A stretch of DNA of 27,564 bases. Origin: Planctomycetota bacterium (GTDB lineage: Bacteria; Planctomycetota; Brocadiia; Brocadiales; Bathyanammoxibiaceae). Positions 1 through 7,870 of this stretch are shown here, one piece after another (position 1 is the stretch's first letter; each line of letters begins with the position of its first letter). The notes under the pieces are model-generated. The model was not told the origin of the DNA. It ran no database searches and was given only the letters and a program-made list of their open reading frames with translations. The stretch lies in assembly GCA_030598065.1 (NCBI GenBank), contig JAUVQR010000003.1, forward strand, positions 1 to 27,564, given 5' to 3'. The translations under genes were made by a program, and so were the position numbers.

Positions 1-1
1 G

Positions 2-271
2 GGGTACGAGGCACAGGTAAGACCGCGAAGCGGACTGGCCCTTAAGCACGGGCTTACCATCGTAAACGCCCCCGGTACGATAGACAGCGACTACCGCGGA
101 GAGATATGCGTCATCCTCTGCAACATGGGCAAACGTCCCATCAACATAAACCGGGGTATGCGCATAGCGCAGTTGATTGTTCAACCCGTAGTGAGGGCGG
201 AATTCATAGAGGTAACGGGGCTGGAGGCAACAAAGAGGAATGACGGCGGTTTCGGTCACACAGGGGTATAA
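2..271 (+). CDS. dut: dUTP diphosphatase (dUTPase), C-terminal part, cut by the window edge
   Basis: It hydrolyses dUTP to dUMP and pyrophosphate, keeping uracil out of DNA and supplying dUMP for thymidylate synthesis; it is a cytosolic homotrimer. The visible 89 residues hold four of the five family motifs: PRSGLA (motif 2, visible residues 8-13), GTIDSDYRGE (motif 3, residues 25-34, with the catalytic-site Asp28 and uracil-contacting Tyr31), RIAQLIV (motif 4), and the glycine-rich C-terminal arm RNDGGFGHTG (motif 5) that closes over the active site. Motif 1 and roughly the first 50-60 residues lie beyond the window. The reading frame begins at base 2 and is intact to the TAA. ftsK starts 5 bp after the stop, with its ribosome site inside the end of dut, so the two are probably cotranscribed. 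Confidence 0.93.
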   Translation, partial: GYEAQVRPRSGLALKHGLTIVNAPGTIDSDYRGEICVILCNMGKRPININRGMRIAQLIVQPVVRAEFIEVTGLEATKRNDGGFGHTGV

Positions 272-276
272 AGACA

Positions 277-2391
277 ATGGATAAAAAGAAACTCCTAAAC
301 GTGTTTCTGGCGATATCCCTGGTAGCCTTCGCGGTCTTTGCCCTTATCAGCATGATAACATACAACCAGTACGACCCGCCATTCGCCAATTACCCGGAGA
401 ACAGTTCTGTGAAGAACCTGTGCGGACACTTCGGGGCGGTGCTCTCGGGTTACGGCCTGTCATGGTTGGGCGTTGCCGCCTTCCCGTTGGTCGTGCTGAT
501 AGGCGCATGGGGAGTGTTGCTACTGCTGCGCGGCAAGATGGCGAATCTGTGGATAAAGGCCCTGGGCGGGGTAATGTTTATCCTGTTCATCGCCCTGGTA
601 TTCGCCTTAATAGACAATATCCTGCCCAAGGTAGGCGCCATCGCGTGGGCCGGAGGTGTGCTGGGCGCCGCCGCTTCCAGCAAACTCCTGGAGAACCTCG
701 GACTGGCCGGAACCTGCGTCTTCCTGACCTTTAGCTTCATGACCTCCACCATCCTTTTGTTCAACGTGAGCCCGGTTGAAACGGTCGCGTCTATCGCCAA
801 ACGAATTAAGAATAGAAAGAGGGCCCGATCGGCCACGCGCGAGAAACCCTCAAAAAAGGCCATAATAGAAGAAAGCGCCCCGGAGCCCGTGCCTTCGGGT
901 GCGGAACCGCTGTTGTTGCCCATTGACCTCCTTGATGAGAGCGCTAAGCCGGGGCGGGACAGCGTGGACAGTGAAGAGTCCCTCAAGAAACGGGCCGACG
1001 CGCTGGAAGACGCGCTGGCACAGTTTAAGGTGTTGGCACAGGTAGTAGGTTTTGAAACAGGCCCTGCCATAACCATGTACGAATTGGAGCTGGCGCCCGG
1101 CACCAAGGTCTCTAAGATAGCCTCACTTTCCGACGACCTTGCGATGGCCCTGAAGGCGCCCAGCGTCAGGGTGGTGGCGCCGCTGCCTGGAAAGTCCACG
1201 GTGGGCATAGAGGTCCCCAACCGCCACAGAAGTTTTGTAAGGCTGAGGGAGCTGCTGGAGATAATCCAGGACGGCAAGGTAAACCTTCAGGACAGCTCAA
1301 TCCCGCTGCCGCTGGGCAGGGACATAACCGGCTACCCTATCTACTGCGACCTTGCGGGCATGCCGCATCTGCTTATCGCCGGCACCACCGGTTCGGGCAA
1401 GTCCATATGCCTGAACTCACTGATACTGAGCATCTTGTTCCTGATGTCCCGGAAGGACCTGAAACTGCTGCTGGTAGACCCGAAGCTGGTGGAGTTTTCT
1501 CCATTCAAGGACATGCCGCACCTTATCAGCCCCGTAGTCACCGACGCAAAGGAGGCGCAGGCTGTGCTTGAGTGGGCGGTAAACAAAATGGACGAACGTT
1601 ACGGGCTGCTGGCGCGTGTGGGCGTCAGGAATATCGCAGAATACAATAAACTGGGGGAAAAAGGTCTCAAGAAAAAATTAGGCGCGAGTGAGTACATAGA
1701 CCCGGAGTTCTACAGCCTGCCCTTCATCGTAATAATAATAGACGAACTGGCGGACCTTATGATGGTGGCCTCAAAAAAGGTCGAGAACGCCATTATACGC
1801 CTGTCACAGAAATCACGCGCGGTCGGCATCCACCTTATTGTATCCACACAGCGGCCCTCCGTTGACGTCGTTACAGGGCTGATAAAGTCTAACCTGCCGG
1901 CCAGGATATCGTTCCTTGTCGCCTCGAAGGTAGACTCCAGGACCGTACTGGACCAGAACGGCGCGGAAAAGCTGCTGGGAGGGGGCGATCTGCTTTTTAT
2001 GCCGCCGGGGACCTCGGAACTGGTAAGGGTTCAGGGCACGTACACCAGCGACCGGGAGGTGGAGAGGGTGGTAGAGTTTCTCAAGAAGCAGGCCCGGCCG
2101 GAATTCTCGTCGGAGCTTCGAGAGTGGACTCTCGGAGCGAAGAGGGAAGAAAGGCGCGACCCTATGTACAACGAGGCGGTTCAAGCGGTATTTGACACCG
2201 GAAGGTGTAACGAGAAATTTCTACAGGAAAGACTTCAGATTACGTACCCGCACGCCATCAAGCTGTTGGGCCAGATGGCGGAGGACGGCATCGTAAGCGA
2301 GCATAAAGACGGGATAAACCGGCAAGTCCTTCTTAGCCGGGAAGACTGGCAACCGCCGGACAGGCAAAAAAGCGCGAAGCAACAGATATAG
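277..2391 (+). CDS. ftsK: DNA translocase FtsK/SpoIIIE
   Basis: This membrane-anchored hexameric ATPase pumps chromosome DNA through the closing division septum. Hydrophobic segments near residues 6-28, 62-84, 92-113, 118-137 and 141-163 form the N-terminal membrane domain. A short charged linker (about 170-235) is followed by the RecA-like motor: Walker A GTTGSGKS at 369-376, the VDPK segment typical of the family, Walker B IIIDELADLM ending near 495, and STQRPSVDV. The C-terminus (about 630-695) reads as the winged-helix gamma domain that senses polar DNA motifs. At 704 residues it is on the short side for the family, mainly because of the linker. The ATG is preceded by AGGGG (262-266). It follows dut closely, and a 143-bp gap separates it from rimO. 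Confidence 0.95.
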   Translation: MDKKKLLNVFLAISLVAFAVFALISMITYNQYDPPFANYPENSSVKNLCGHFGAVLSGYGLSWLGVAAFPLVVLIGAWGVLLLLRGKMANLWIKALGGVMFILFIALVFALIDNILPKVGAIAWAGGVLGAAASSKLLENLGLAGTCVFLTFSFMTSTILLFNVSPVETVASIAKRIKNRKRARSATREKPSKKAIIEESAPEPVPSGAEPLLLPIDLLDESAKPGRDSVDSEESLKKRADALEDALAQFKVLAQVVGFETGPAITMYELELAPGTKVSKIASLSDDLAMALKAPSVRVVAPLPGKSTVGIEVPNRHRSFVRLRELLEIIQDGKVNLQDSSIPLPLGRDITGYPIYCDLAGMPHLLIAGTTGSGKSICLNSLILSILFLMSRKDLKLLLVDPKLVEFSPFKDMPHLISPVVTDAKEAQAVLEWAVNKMDERYGLLARVGVRNIAEYNKLGEKGLKKKLGASEYIDPEFYSLPFIVIIIDELADLMMVASKKVENAIIRLSQKSRAVGIHLIVSTQRPSVDVVTGLIKSNLPARISFLVASKVDSRTVLDQNGAEKLLGGGDLLFMPPGTSELVRVQGTYTSDREVERVVEFLKKQARPEFSSELREWTLGAKREERRDPMYNEAVQAVFDTGRCNEKFLQERLQITYPHAIKLLGQMAEDGIVSEHKDGINRQVLLSREDWQPPDRQKSAKQQI

Positions 2392-2427
2392 ACATCCGGA
2401 AAATATTTACTGCGGCACGGCGCCGGA

Positions 2428-2499
2428 GTAGGGGCACATTACAACGTGTCCCTACGGATAAAATGTCGAGCAGGCCTTCGGGCTGAGGCCCTCGAGGCC
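2428..2499. repeat. Tandem palindromic units (REP/MITE-like) between ftsK and rimO
   Basis: Three inverted repeats lie in a row. The first (2428-2455) has 10-base arms, GTAGGGGCAC and GTGTCCCTAC, around an 8-base loop; all ten positions pair in RNA, one of them as G-U. The second (2471-2485) is CAG-G-CC, loop TTC, GG-G-CTG with one G-G mismatch. The third (2487-2499) is GGCC-CTCGA-GGCC. There is no T-run after the strong hairpin, so it does not look like an intrinsic terminator. Small palindromes of this type are often dispersed many times through a genome, but only one occurrence per arm is present here, so repetition is inferred. Confidence 0.55.
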
Positions 2500-2534
2500 A
2501 AGGCTGGACCACTACGTCTTTTTGGACAAGAGCC

Positions 2535-3869
2535 ATGGATACAGAGACAGAGACAAAGACACCGAAGATAGCCCTTATAAGCCTGGGTTGCTCAAAGAAC
2601 CTTGTAGACTCTGAAAAAATCTTGGGCAGGCTGGCGCACGGAGAAGTCACCTTCTGTCAGGACCCGGAGACGGCCGACGTCCTTATCGTCAATACCTGCG
2701 GCTTTGTCCAGGACGCCAAGGAGGAGTCAATAAATACCATCCTCGAGCTGGCGAAACTCAAGGAGGAATGCGGACTGGAGAAACTCATCGTAACCGGCTG
2801 CCTTGCCGAGCGTTACGAAGAGGAGCTTATAAAGGAAATACCGGAGATTGACCATGTGGTCAAACTCGAAAACTTCGATAAGATAGCCGAACTCTCGGGC
2901 ATAATGCCGCATGAAGGAGCGGCCAACGGCTCATGCAACGGGCGTGACGAATCACGCATCCGCCTGACACCCACACATTACGCATACCTGAAAATATCCG
3001 AGGGCTGTGACAACAGTTGCAGTTATTGCGCCATACCCGAGATACGAGGCCCGTTCGTCAGCCGGCCTCTGGAGGACATCTCCAAGGAGGCTGAACAGCT
3101 GGCCGCCGGTGGCGCCAGAGAGTTAAACCTGATAGCGCAAGACAGCACCATGTACGGCATCGACCTGTACGGGCGTCAGCGTCTGCACGAACTGCTTAGA
3201 ATGCTCTCGGAAATAAGCTCCTTAAGGTGGATAAGGCTACTCTACGCGCACCCCGCCCACTTCTACGCCGGCCTTATCAGGGAAATAGCCAAAAATGAGA
3301 AGGTGGTCAAGTACATAGACCTGCCTATACAACACATAAACGACAAGATGCTGCAGTCGATGGGCAGGCAGGTTACACGTTCCCGGGTGGAGGAACTGAT
3401 ACGGCGGCTGCGCGGAGAGATTCCGGACCTGTACCTGCGTACCACCGTGATAGTAGGTTTTCCCGGCGAGGGCGAAGGAGAGTTCGGAGAGTTACTCGAG
3501 TTCCTTGAAGAGACGGCCTTTGAAAGGCTCGGCGCGTTTACGTATTCGAGAGAGGAAGATACTCCCGCGGCCGCCTTCAAGGGCCACGTCAGCGAGCCGG
3601 ATAAGCGCCGCAGGCTTGCCGAGGTAATGACCCTTCAACAGGGAATAAATTTCAAGAATAATGAGCGCCTCGTGGGGCACGCCATGGAGGTGCTTGTAGA
3701 CGCTGCGCACGAAGGCGGAGAGGGATGGCTCGCCCGTTCGTACAGGGACGCCCCGGAGGTGGACAGCCACGTTTCGGTGCGCGGCACAGGGTTGTCGCCG
3801 GGCACGTTTAAAATGATAACAATCACAGATCAAGAGGGATACAACCTTGTCGCAAATTGTATGGAGTAA
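2535..3869 (+). CDS. rimO: Ribosomal protein S12 methylthiotransferase RimO
   Basis: This radical-SAM enzyme adds a methylthio group to a conserved aspartate of ribosomal protein S12. The N-terminal UPF0004 domain carries the three cysteines for the auxiliary 4Fe-4S cluster: Cys19 (SLGCSKNLVDSE), Cys55 (NTCGFV) and Cys89 (TGCLAERY). The radical-SAM cluster motif CxxxCxxC is Cys158, Cys162 and Cys165 (CDNSCSYCAIPE). A TRAM domain occupies about the last 65 residues. The signature SLGCSKNLVDSE separates RimO from the tRNA enzyme MiaB. Its 444 residues match the family length. The ATG has only a weak AAGAG upstream, so the start is likely but not firmly set by a ribosome site. The end overlaps pgsA by 23 bp. 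Confidence 0.96.
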   Translation: MDTETETKTPKIALISLGCSKNLVDSEKILGRLAHGEVTFCQDPETADVLIVNTCGFVQDAKEESINTILELAKLKEECGLEKLIVTGCLAERYEEELIKEIPEIDHVVKLENFDKIAELSGIMPHEGAANGSCNGRDESRIRLTPTHYAYLKISEGCDNSCSYCAIPEIRGPFVSRPLEDISKEAEQLAAGGARELNLIAQDSTMYGIDLYGRQRLHELLRMLSEISSLRWIRLLYAHPAHFYAGLIREIAKNEKVVKYIDLPIQHINDKMLQSMGRQVTRSRVEELIRRLRGEIPDLYLRTTVIVGFPGEGEGEFGELLEFLEETAFERLGAFTYSREEDTPAAAFKGHVSEPDKRRRLAEVMTLQQGINFKNNERLVGHAMEVLVDAAHEGGEGWLARSYRDAPEVDSHVSVRGTGLSPGTFKMITITDQEGYNLVANCME

Positions 3870-4518
3870 TTACCTGCAGGCAAACAGGTGGTGGGGCATT
3901 AAATTGCTGTTGGCGCCGCTTTACTATCTGCTTGTCCTGGAGAACTATGCCGGCCTGCCCAACCTGTTGACCGTATTACGGTTTTTTATGGGAATACTGT
4001 TCTTTTTCATACTTTCCCACAGCTTGTTTGACCTGGCGCTAATCGTGTTAGTCATCGCCACGGCAACCGACTACTTCGACGGGTACCTTGCAAGAAAAAG
4101 GGGGCTGACAAGTGATTTCGGGAGGATAGCGGACCCTCTGGTCGATAAGATAATCATTTGCGGCGGTTTCATCGTACTTATTCTATACACACAGACGGTT
4201 ATGGCGACGTGGATGGTTGTCCTGATTGTGGTGCGTGAGGTGGTTATAGGCGTCCTTAGAGGCTATGCGGAGTTTAGGGGCATAAAATTCCCTGGCAGTA
4301 CGGCGGGTAAGTGGAAGATGGTGGGTCAGTGCGCGAGCCTGTGCTCGCTCCTACTCTACGCCGGCCATTTTAACGGAGTGTTGTGGGCCAGGTTGTGGGT
4401 AGATTTCGCTCTCTGGTTCACGGTCATCATTACGGCCTACTCCGGGTTGCTCTACCTCTACGGTGCGGTGCTCACCCTCAGAAACCATACCGGACACGCC
4501 GCAACGGACAATAGATAA
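3847..4518 (+). CDS. pgsA: CDP-diacylglycerol--glycerol-3-phosphate 3-phosphatidyltransferase
   Basis: This inner-membrane enzyme makes phosphatidylglycerol phosphate from CDP-diacylglycerol and glycerol-3-phosphate, the first step to phosphatidylglycerol and cardiolipin. The full CDP-alcohol phosphotransferase signature D-x2-DG-x2-AR-x8-G-x3-D-x3-D is present at residues 75-100 (Asp75, Asp78, Asp96 and Asp100 hold the metals and act in catalysis). Several hydrophobic helices flank it. The start used is TTG with AGAGGG at 3833-3838, overlapping rimO. The usual family start (LPNLLTVLRF) only begins at residue 37, so there is an N-terminal extension with one more hydrophobic stretch. A TTG at 3904 with GTGGGG upstream is a possible shorter start. 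A different CDP-alcohol transferase is possible, but PgsA fits best. Confidence 0.87.
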   Translation: MSQIVWSNYLQANRWWGIKLLLAPLYYLLVLENYAGLPNLLTVLRFFMGILFFFILSHSLFDLALIVLVIATATDYFDGYLARKRGLTSDFGRIADPLVDKIIICGGFIVLILYTQTVMATWMVVLIVVREVVIGVLRGYAEFRGIKFPGSTAGKWKMVGQCASLCSLLLYAGHFNGVLWARLWVDFALWFTVIITAYSGLLYLYGAVLTLRNHTGHAATDNR

Positions 4519-4526
4519 GGAACGTT

Positions 4527-5267
4527 ATGGATTTTTGCAAGACACATGCTATCACACTGAAGAGGCGCGATTACAGCAACTCAAGCCAGATTGCCACGCT
4601 CTATACCAGAAGCCGCGGAAAGATCCGCGCCCTTGCGAAGGGGTCTAAGCGTATAGAGAAAAAACTGAGGGGCTCCGTCGACCTCTTCTCACACATGGAA
4701 GTAATCCTGTTACAAAAGGGCGGCACGGGACTCAACCTGCTGACGGAATGGGAGCCAATCCACGACTTCCCGGCCTTCAGGAAGGACGTGGAACGGTTCT
4801 ACGCGGCCTGTCACGTCGCGGAATTGGCGGACATGCTCACCGAGGAAGGGGACAGGAGCGAACCCCTCTTCGACCTGATACTGGACACCTTTGCCAGTCT
4901 CTCTTCAACCAAACGCACAGAGGTCGCCCTGCGTGCCTTTGAGTTGCAGACGCTAAAGCTTATCGGTTGCCTGCCGGAGTTAGAGGAGTGCGCCAATTGC
5001 GGCAGAAACCTCACGGAAAGTACCGCTGCGGTGTTCAGCCCCGTTGACAGCGGGCTATTATGTGAAAGGTGTAATGGGCGGAAAACCTTCCGGACTCTCT
5101 CACCGGGCACAATCCGGGCGGCCGTCTTTTTGGCAAACGCCAGCACTGCGACCTGGGACCGCCTCCACCTGCCCAACGGCATATCGGAGGAACTCGTGTC
5201 GCTAAGCCGGGGCTGCATCACCGGCGTGCTGAGCAGGCCTTTGGAGACGCGGAGGGTTGCGATATGA
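4527..5267 (+). CDS. recO: DNA repair protein RecO
   Basis: RecO acts with RecR (and RecF) to load RecA onto single-stranded DNA covered by SSB during gap repair, and it anneals complementary strands. The N-terminus has the OB-fold pattern typical of the family (THAITLKRRDYSNSS, then LYTRSRGKIRALAKGSKR). The central part is helical, and a zinc-ribbon is formed by Cys155-x2-Cys158 and Cys179-x2-Cys182. Its 246 residues are normal for the family. The ATG is supported by AAGGA at 4517-4521. It lies 8 bp after pgsA, and its stop overlaps the next start in an ATGA, pointing to translational coupling with the exported TPR protein downstream. Confidence 0.92.
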   Translation: MDFCKTHAITLKRRDYSNSSQIATLYTRSRGKIRALAKGSKRIEKKLRGSVDLFSHMEVILLQKGGTGLNLLTEWEPIHDFPAFRKDVERFYAACHVAELADMLTEEGDRSEPLFDLILDTFASLSSTKRTEVALRAFELQTLKLIGCLPELEECANCGRNLTESTAAVFSPVDSGLLCERCNGRKTFRTLSPGTIRAAVFLANASTATWDRLHLPNGISEELVSLSRGCITGVLSRPLETRRVAI

Positions 5268-6193
5268 AACTACGTCGTCTCGTCTTGCCGTTTTTGTTTG
5301 CCGCGGTCTCACTGCTCTCCACACCCGGCGCGCATGCGGAGTGGGTTTGGAACAAGGGCACGGGTTGGATAGACCCGTTGGATTTAAACCCCAAAGTCCC
5401 TGACCAGCGCTACAAGCTTGCCGTCTCAATGATGCTGTCTGGTAATTATGAAAGCTCGGTAAAGGTGTTTGAGTCCATATTGAAGGAACACCCGGACTCG
5501 GACCTCGCCGAGCCTTGCCATTTCAACATCGGACAGGCCTATTACCTGGCCGGCAAATACAAAAAGGCCTTCAAGGCCTACGAGAGGCTCCTTGAGAAAT
5601 TTCCGGGAATCAGGATAACGGGGCTGATACATCAAAAAGAGTTCGAAGCGGGGACGGCACTCATGCAGGAAAAGCCGACGGCCTCCGTAATCATATTCGA
5701 GACAATTATAGAACACAACCCCCAGGGCCCTCTGGCGGCCGATTCTCAGGTAAAGATTGCGAACGCGTATTTCCTTGCGGAGGACTTCGTAAGCGCCGAA
5801 GCGGCGTACCGGGCCGTCCTGGAGAATTACCCCAGGAGCGCGTGGGCGCCATACTCTCTGTACCGTATACCGCTGTCCAAGCTGAGTCTTGAGGCACGCA
5901 GGGACAGGGACATGGAAAACCTCTGGAAGGCCCGAGACGGATTCGAGGAGTACATTGGAAGCTACCCGAACGGCACCCGCGTGGACGAAGCTAAGGCCAA
6001 GATCCACGAAGTGGAAGGGCTCATTGCTCAAAAACAGTACTCGATTGCCGAATTCTATCTTCGCAAAAAGAAACCCGCGGCGGCGATGATTTACTTAAAC
6101 AGAATAACAAAAAGGTTCCCCAACACTCGGTGGGCGGGAAAATCACAGGACACAATCGACTTTCTGAAGAAGATTAATGCCGTCAAGAAGTGA
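5264..6193 (+). CDS. Exported TPR-repeat protein, BamD/CpoB-like
   Basis: This is a predicted periplasmic scaffold of 309 residues. The N-terminus is a classical signal peptide: a basic start (KLRR), a hydrophobic core, and a cut after Ala25 in AHA-EW. The mature part is built of tetratricopeptide-like helix pairs (for example YKLAVSMMLSGNYESSVKVF, HFNIGQAYYLAGKYKKAFKA, and further copies around 160-190 and 255-300), with the small-residue spacing seen in BamD and the YbgF/CpoB C-terminus. Unlike BamD it has no lipobox cysteine, so it should not be a lipoprotein by the standard route. GGAGGG at 5251-5256 supports the start, which overlaps recO by 4 bp. The overlap with lptE downstream suggests a job in outer-membrane assembly; the exact partner is unknown. 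Confidence 0.75.
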   Translation: MKLRRLVLPFLFAAVSLLSTPGAHAEWVWNKGTGWIDPLDLNPKVPDQRYKLAVSMMLSGNYESSVKVFESILKEHPDSDLAEPCHFNIGQAYYLAGKYKKAFKAYERLLEKFPGIRITGLIHQKEFEAGTALMQEKPTASVIIFETIIEHNPQGPLAADSQVKIANAYFLAEDFVSAEAAYRAVLENYPRSAWAPYSLYRIPLSKLSLEARRDRDMENLWKARDGFEEYIGSYPNGTRVDEAKAKIHEVEGLIAQKQYSIAEFYLRKKKPAAAMIYLNRITKRFPNTRWAGKSQDTIDFLKKINAVKK

Positions 6194-6674
6194 GAAATAT
6201 CTTGCGTTATTGATATTGGCGACCTTGCTGTCAGGGTGCGGTTACACCTCCCGTTCGCTCCTCGAGCAAAACGTCCGGAGCATATACATAAAAATCTTTG
6301 ACAACGAGACCTTTCGTCGCGACCTTGAATTCGACCTCACCAAGGCTATAAAAGAAGAGATACTATTGAGGACGCGACTCAAGATTGTAGACAAAAAGCA
6401 CGCCGACTCCATCCTTTTTGGGTCAATTGTGTCTGTTAGAGAACGTGTGCTAATCGAGAGCCCAGACGCGGAAGTCATAGAAAGCAGTGTGTCCACTGCC
6501 GTACGCTTCTCCTGGACTGACCAGAGAACCGGCAGGGCCATAATAGACAAGTATAAGGTGAAGGCATCGGCAGAGTTCATCGCGACAAAGAACGAAGACG
6601 TCAAGACAGGAGAGATAAAGTCGTTTGTAAACGTTGCGCGAAAGATCGTGAATCTAATGGAGAGAGATTGGTAA
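6177..6674 (+). CDS. lptE: LPS-assembly lipoprotein LptE
   Basis: LptE is an outer-membrane lipoprotein that plugs the LptD barrel and helps place lipopolysaccharide on the cell surface. The N-terminus is a lipoprotein signal with lipobox LLSGC, so Cys21 is the lipid-bearing residue. The segment just after it (GYTSRSLL, then IYIKIFDNETFRRDLEF and the following helix) matches the conserved core of the LptE family, and 165 residues is a usual length. The ATG overlaps the upstream TPR gene by 17 bp and has only a weak GAAGAAG upstream, so it probably relies on coupling. Its presence implies an asymmetric outer membrane with LPS-like glycolipid. No lptD is visible in the window. Confidence 0.85.
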   Translation: MPSRSEKYLALLILATLLSGCGYTSRSLLEQNVRSIYIKIFDNETFRRDLEFDLTKAIKEEILLRTRLKIVDKKHADSILFGSIVSVRERVLIESPDAEVIESSVSTAVRFSWTDQRTGRAIIDKYKVKASAEFIATKNEDVKTGEIKSFVNVARKIVNLMERDW

Positions 6675-7867
6675 GCCTTCTGACAAGATATAATCCCAGA
6701 GTGGTTGCGGTCAGCCCTTACGCCCCATACGGAGCGGAGAAGAGGCCCCGCCGTAAGGACGCCGGAGACGGTACGCTCTACACCATAAGCCTTGACGATT
6801 TAAGCGGGAGGGACCGCAATCTACTCTCAAGGTGGGCTTCAGGCGCGGGGGGGAGACTGCATGCCGAGGTCAACGACAGGCCCGGTTCTACGCTTTTGTC
6901 CGTCAATGAAGACGCCTTCAGACGAACCGCGTCCGGTTCCGGTAACGCAGGGACAGGTCTGGAACATGTTCTGGGCACCCTGGAAGATACAATCCGTAGA
7001 TACCGGAAAAATCGCTTCAGCCTGAGTCACGGCGGGGGTATGCTGAAGCTCGGGCAGAGAACCTGTGTGATGGGCATCCTCAACGTCACACCGGACTCCT
7101 TTTATGATGGGGGCCGGTATTTCGAAACGGAAAAGGCCGTGGCCCACGGTCTCCGGTTGATAGAAGAAGGGGCCGGCATAATAGACGTCGGCGGCGTGTC
7201 AACCAGACCGGGCTCTCAGCCGGTTTCACGGGAGGAAGAGCTTGGACGGATAATACCCGTGATAAAAGAACTTGCCGGCCACGCAAAGGTGCCCATATCA
7301 GTTGACACCTACCGCGCCGGCGTTGCAGAGAAGGCGCTTGAGGCAGGGGCGCAAATCGTAAACGATATCAGCGGTTTCATTGACAAAGACATGGCCAGGG
7401 TGGTAGCATCCGCCGGTGCGCCGGTAGTCATTATGCACATAAAGGGCAGACCCCATCGTATGCCCAGAAACCCGGCATACAAGGACCTGCTTGCTGAGAT
7501 TGCGCTCTTTATAAGGAAGAAGGCCGATGAGGCGGTCAGTGCGGGCGTAAACGAGGCCAATATAATAATAGACCCCGGTATAGGCTTCGGCAAGAGCCCC
7601 GGACAATCGCTGGAGGTGCTGCGCCGCCTGAGCGAACTCAGGTCACTGGGACTGCCTATTATGGTCGGCACCTCAAACAAGGGTTTCATCAAACACATCC
7701 TGAAACCGTTGCGTCAAAACGGGACGCTGGACGCCGATAGCATAACGCATGCAACCCTTGCCAGCGTCGCGCTGGCCATAGAAAAGGGCGCCAAGATCGT
7801 AAGGGTACACGAAGTGCGCGAAGCGGTACAGGTAGCCGCCGTCACCGACGCAATTAAACGAGAATAA
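6668..7867 (+). CDS. folP: Dihydropteroate synthase with N-terminal extension
   Basis: The enzyme joins p-aminobenzoate and 6-hydroxymethyl-dihydropterin diphosphate to give dihydropteroate, and it is the sulfonamide target. The TIM-barrel core begins near residue 128 and shows ILNVTPDSF (137-145), DVGGVSTRPG (173-182), ND at 232-233, MHIKG (256-260), DPGIGFGKS from 302, GTSNKGFI (334-341) and RVHEV (379-383). Two positions differ from common forms: Val177 where GGESTRPG is usual, and Asn337 where SRK is usual; the catalytic-site Lys338 remains. The first roughly 125 residues form an extra domain. The start is TTG with GGAG at 6659-6662, overlapping lptE by 7 bp; a GTG at 6701 lacks a ribosome site. 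Together with folE it covers two folate steps. Confidence 0.92.
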   Translation: MVSLLTRYNPRVVAVSPYAPYGAEKRPRRKDAGDGTLYTISLDDLSGRDRNLLSRWASGAGGRLHAEVNDRPGSTLLSVNEDAFRRTASGSGNAGTGLEHVLGTLEDTIRRYRKNRFSLSHGGGMLKLGQRTCVMGILNVTPDSFYDGGRYFETEKAVAHGLRLIEEGAGIIDVGGVSTRPGSQPVSREEELGRIIPVIKELAGHAKVPISVDTYRAGVAEKALEAGAQIVNDISGFIDKDMARVVASAGAPVVIMHIKGRPHRMPRNPAYKDLLAEIALFIRKKADEAVSAGVNEANIIIDPGIGFGKSPGQSLEVLRRLSELRSLGLPIMVGTSNKGFIKHILKPLRQNGTLDADSITHATLASVALAIEKGAKIVRVHEVREAVQVAAVTDAIKRE

Positions 7868-7870
7868 CAA

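Noticed and set aside
450..1277. 275-codon - strand frame within ftsK (mirror at 26288-27115)
   Set aside because: It is Ser/Arg/Pro-rich, typical of an antisense shadow; ftsK in the other direction is unambiguous.
2428..2455. Hairpin after ftsK as an intrinsic terminator
   Set aside because: Strong stem, but no T-run follows on either strand, and further palindromes sit beside it, which fits a REP-like element better.
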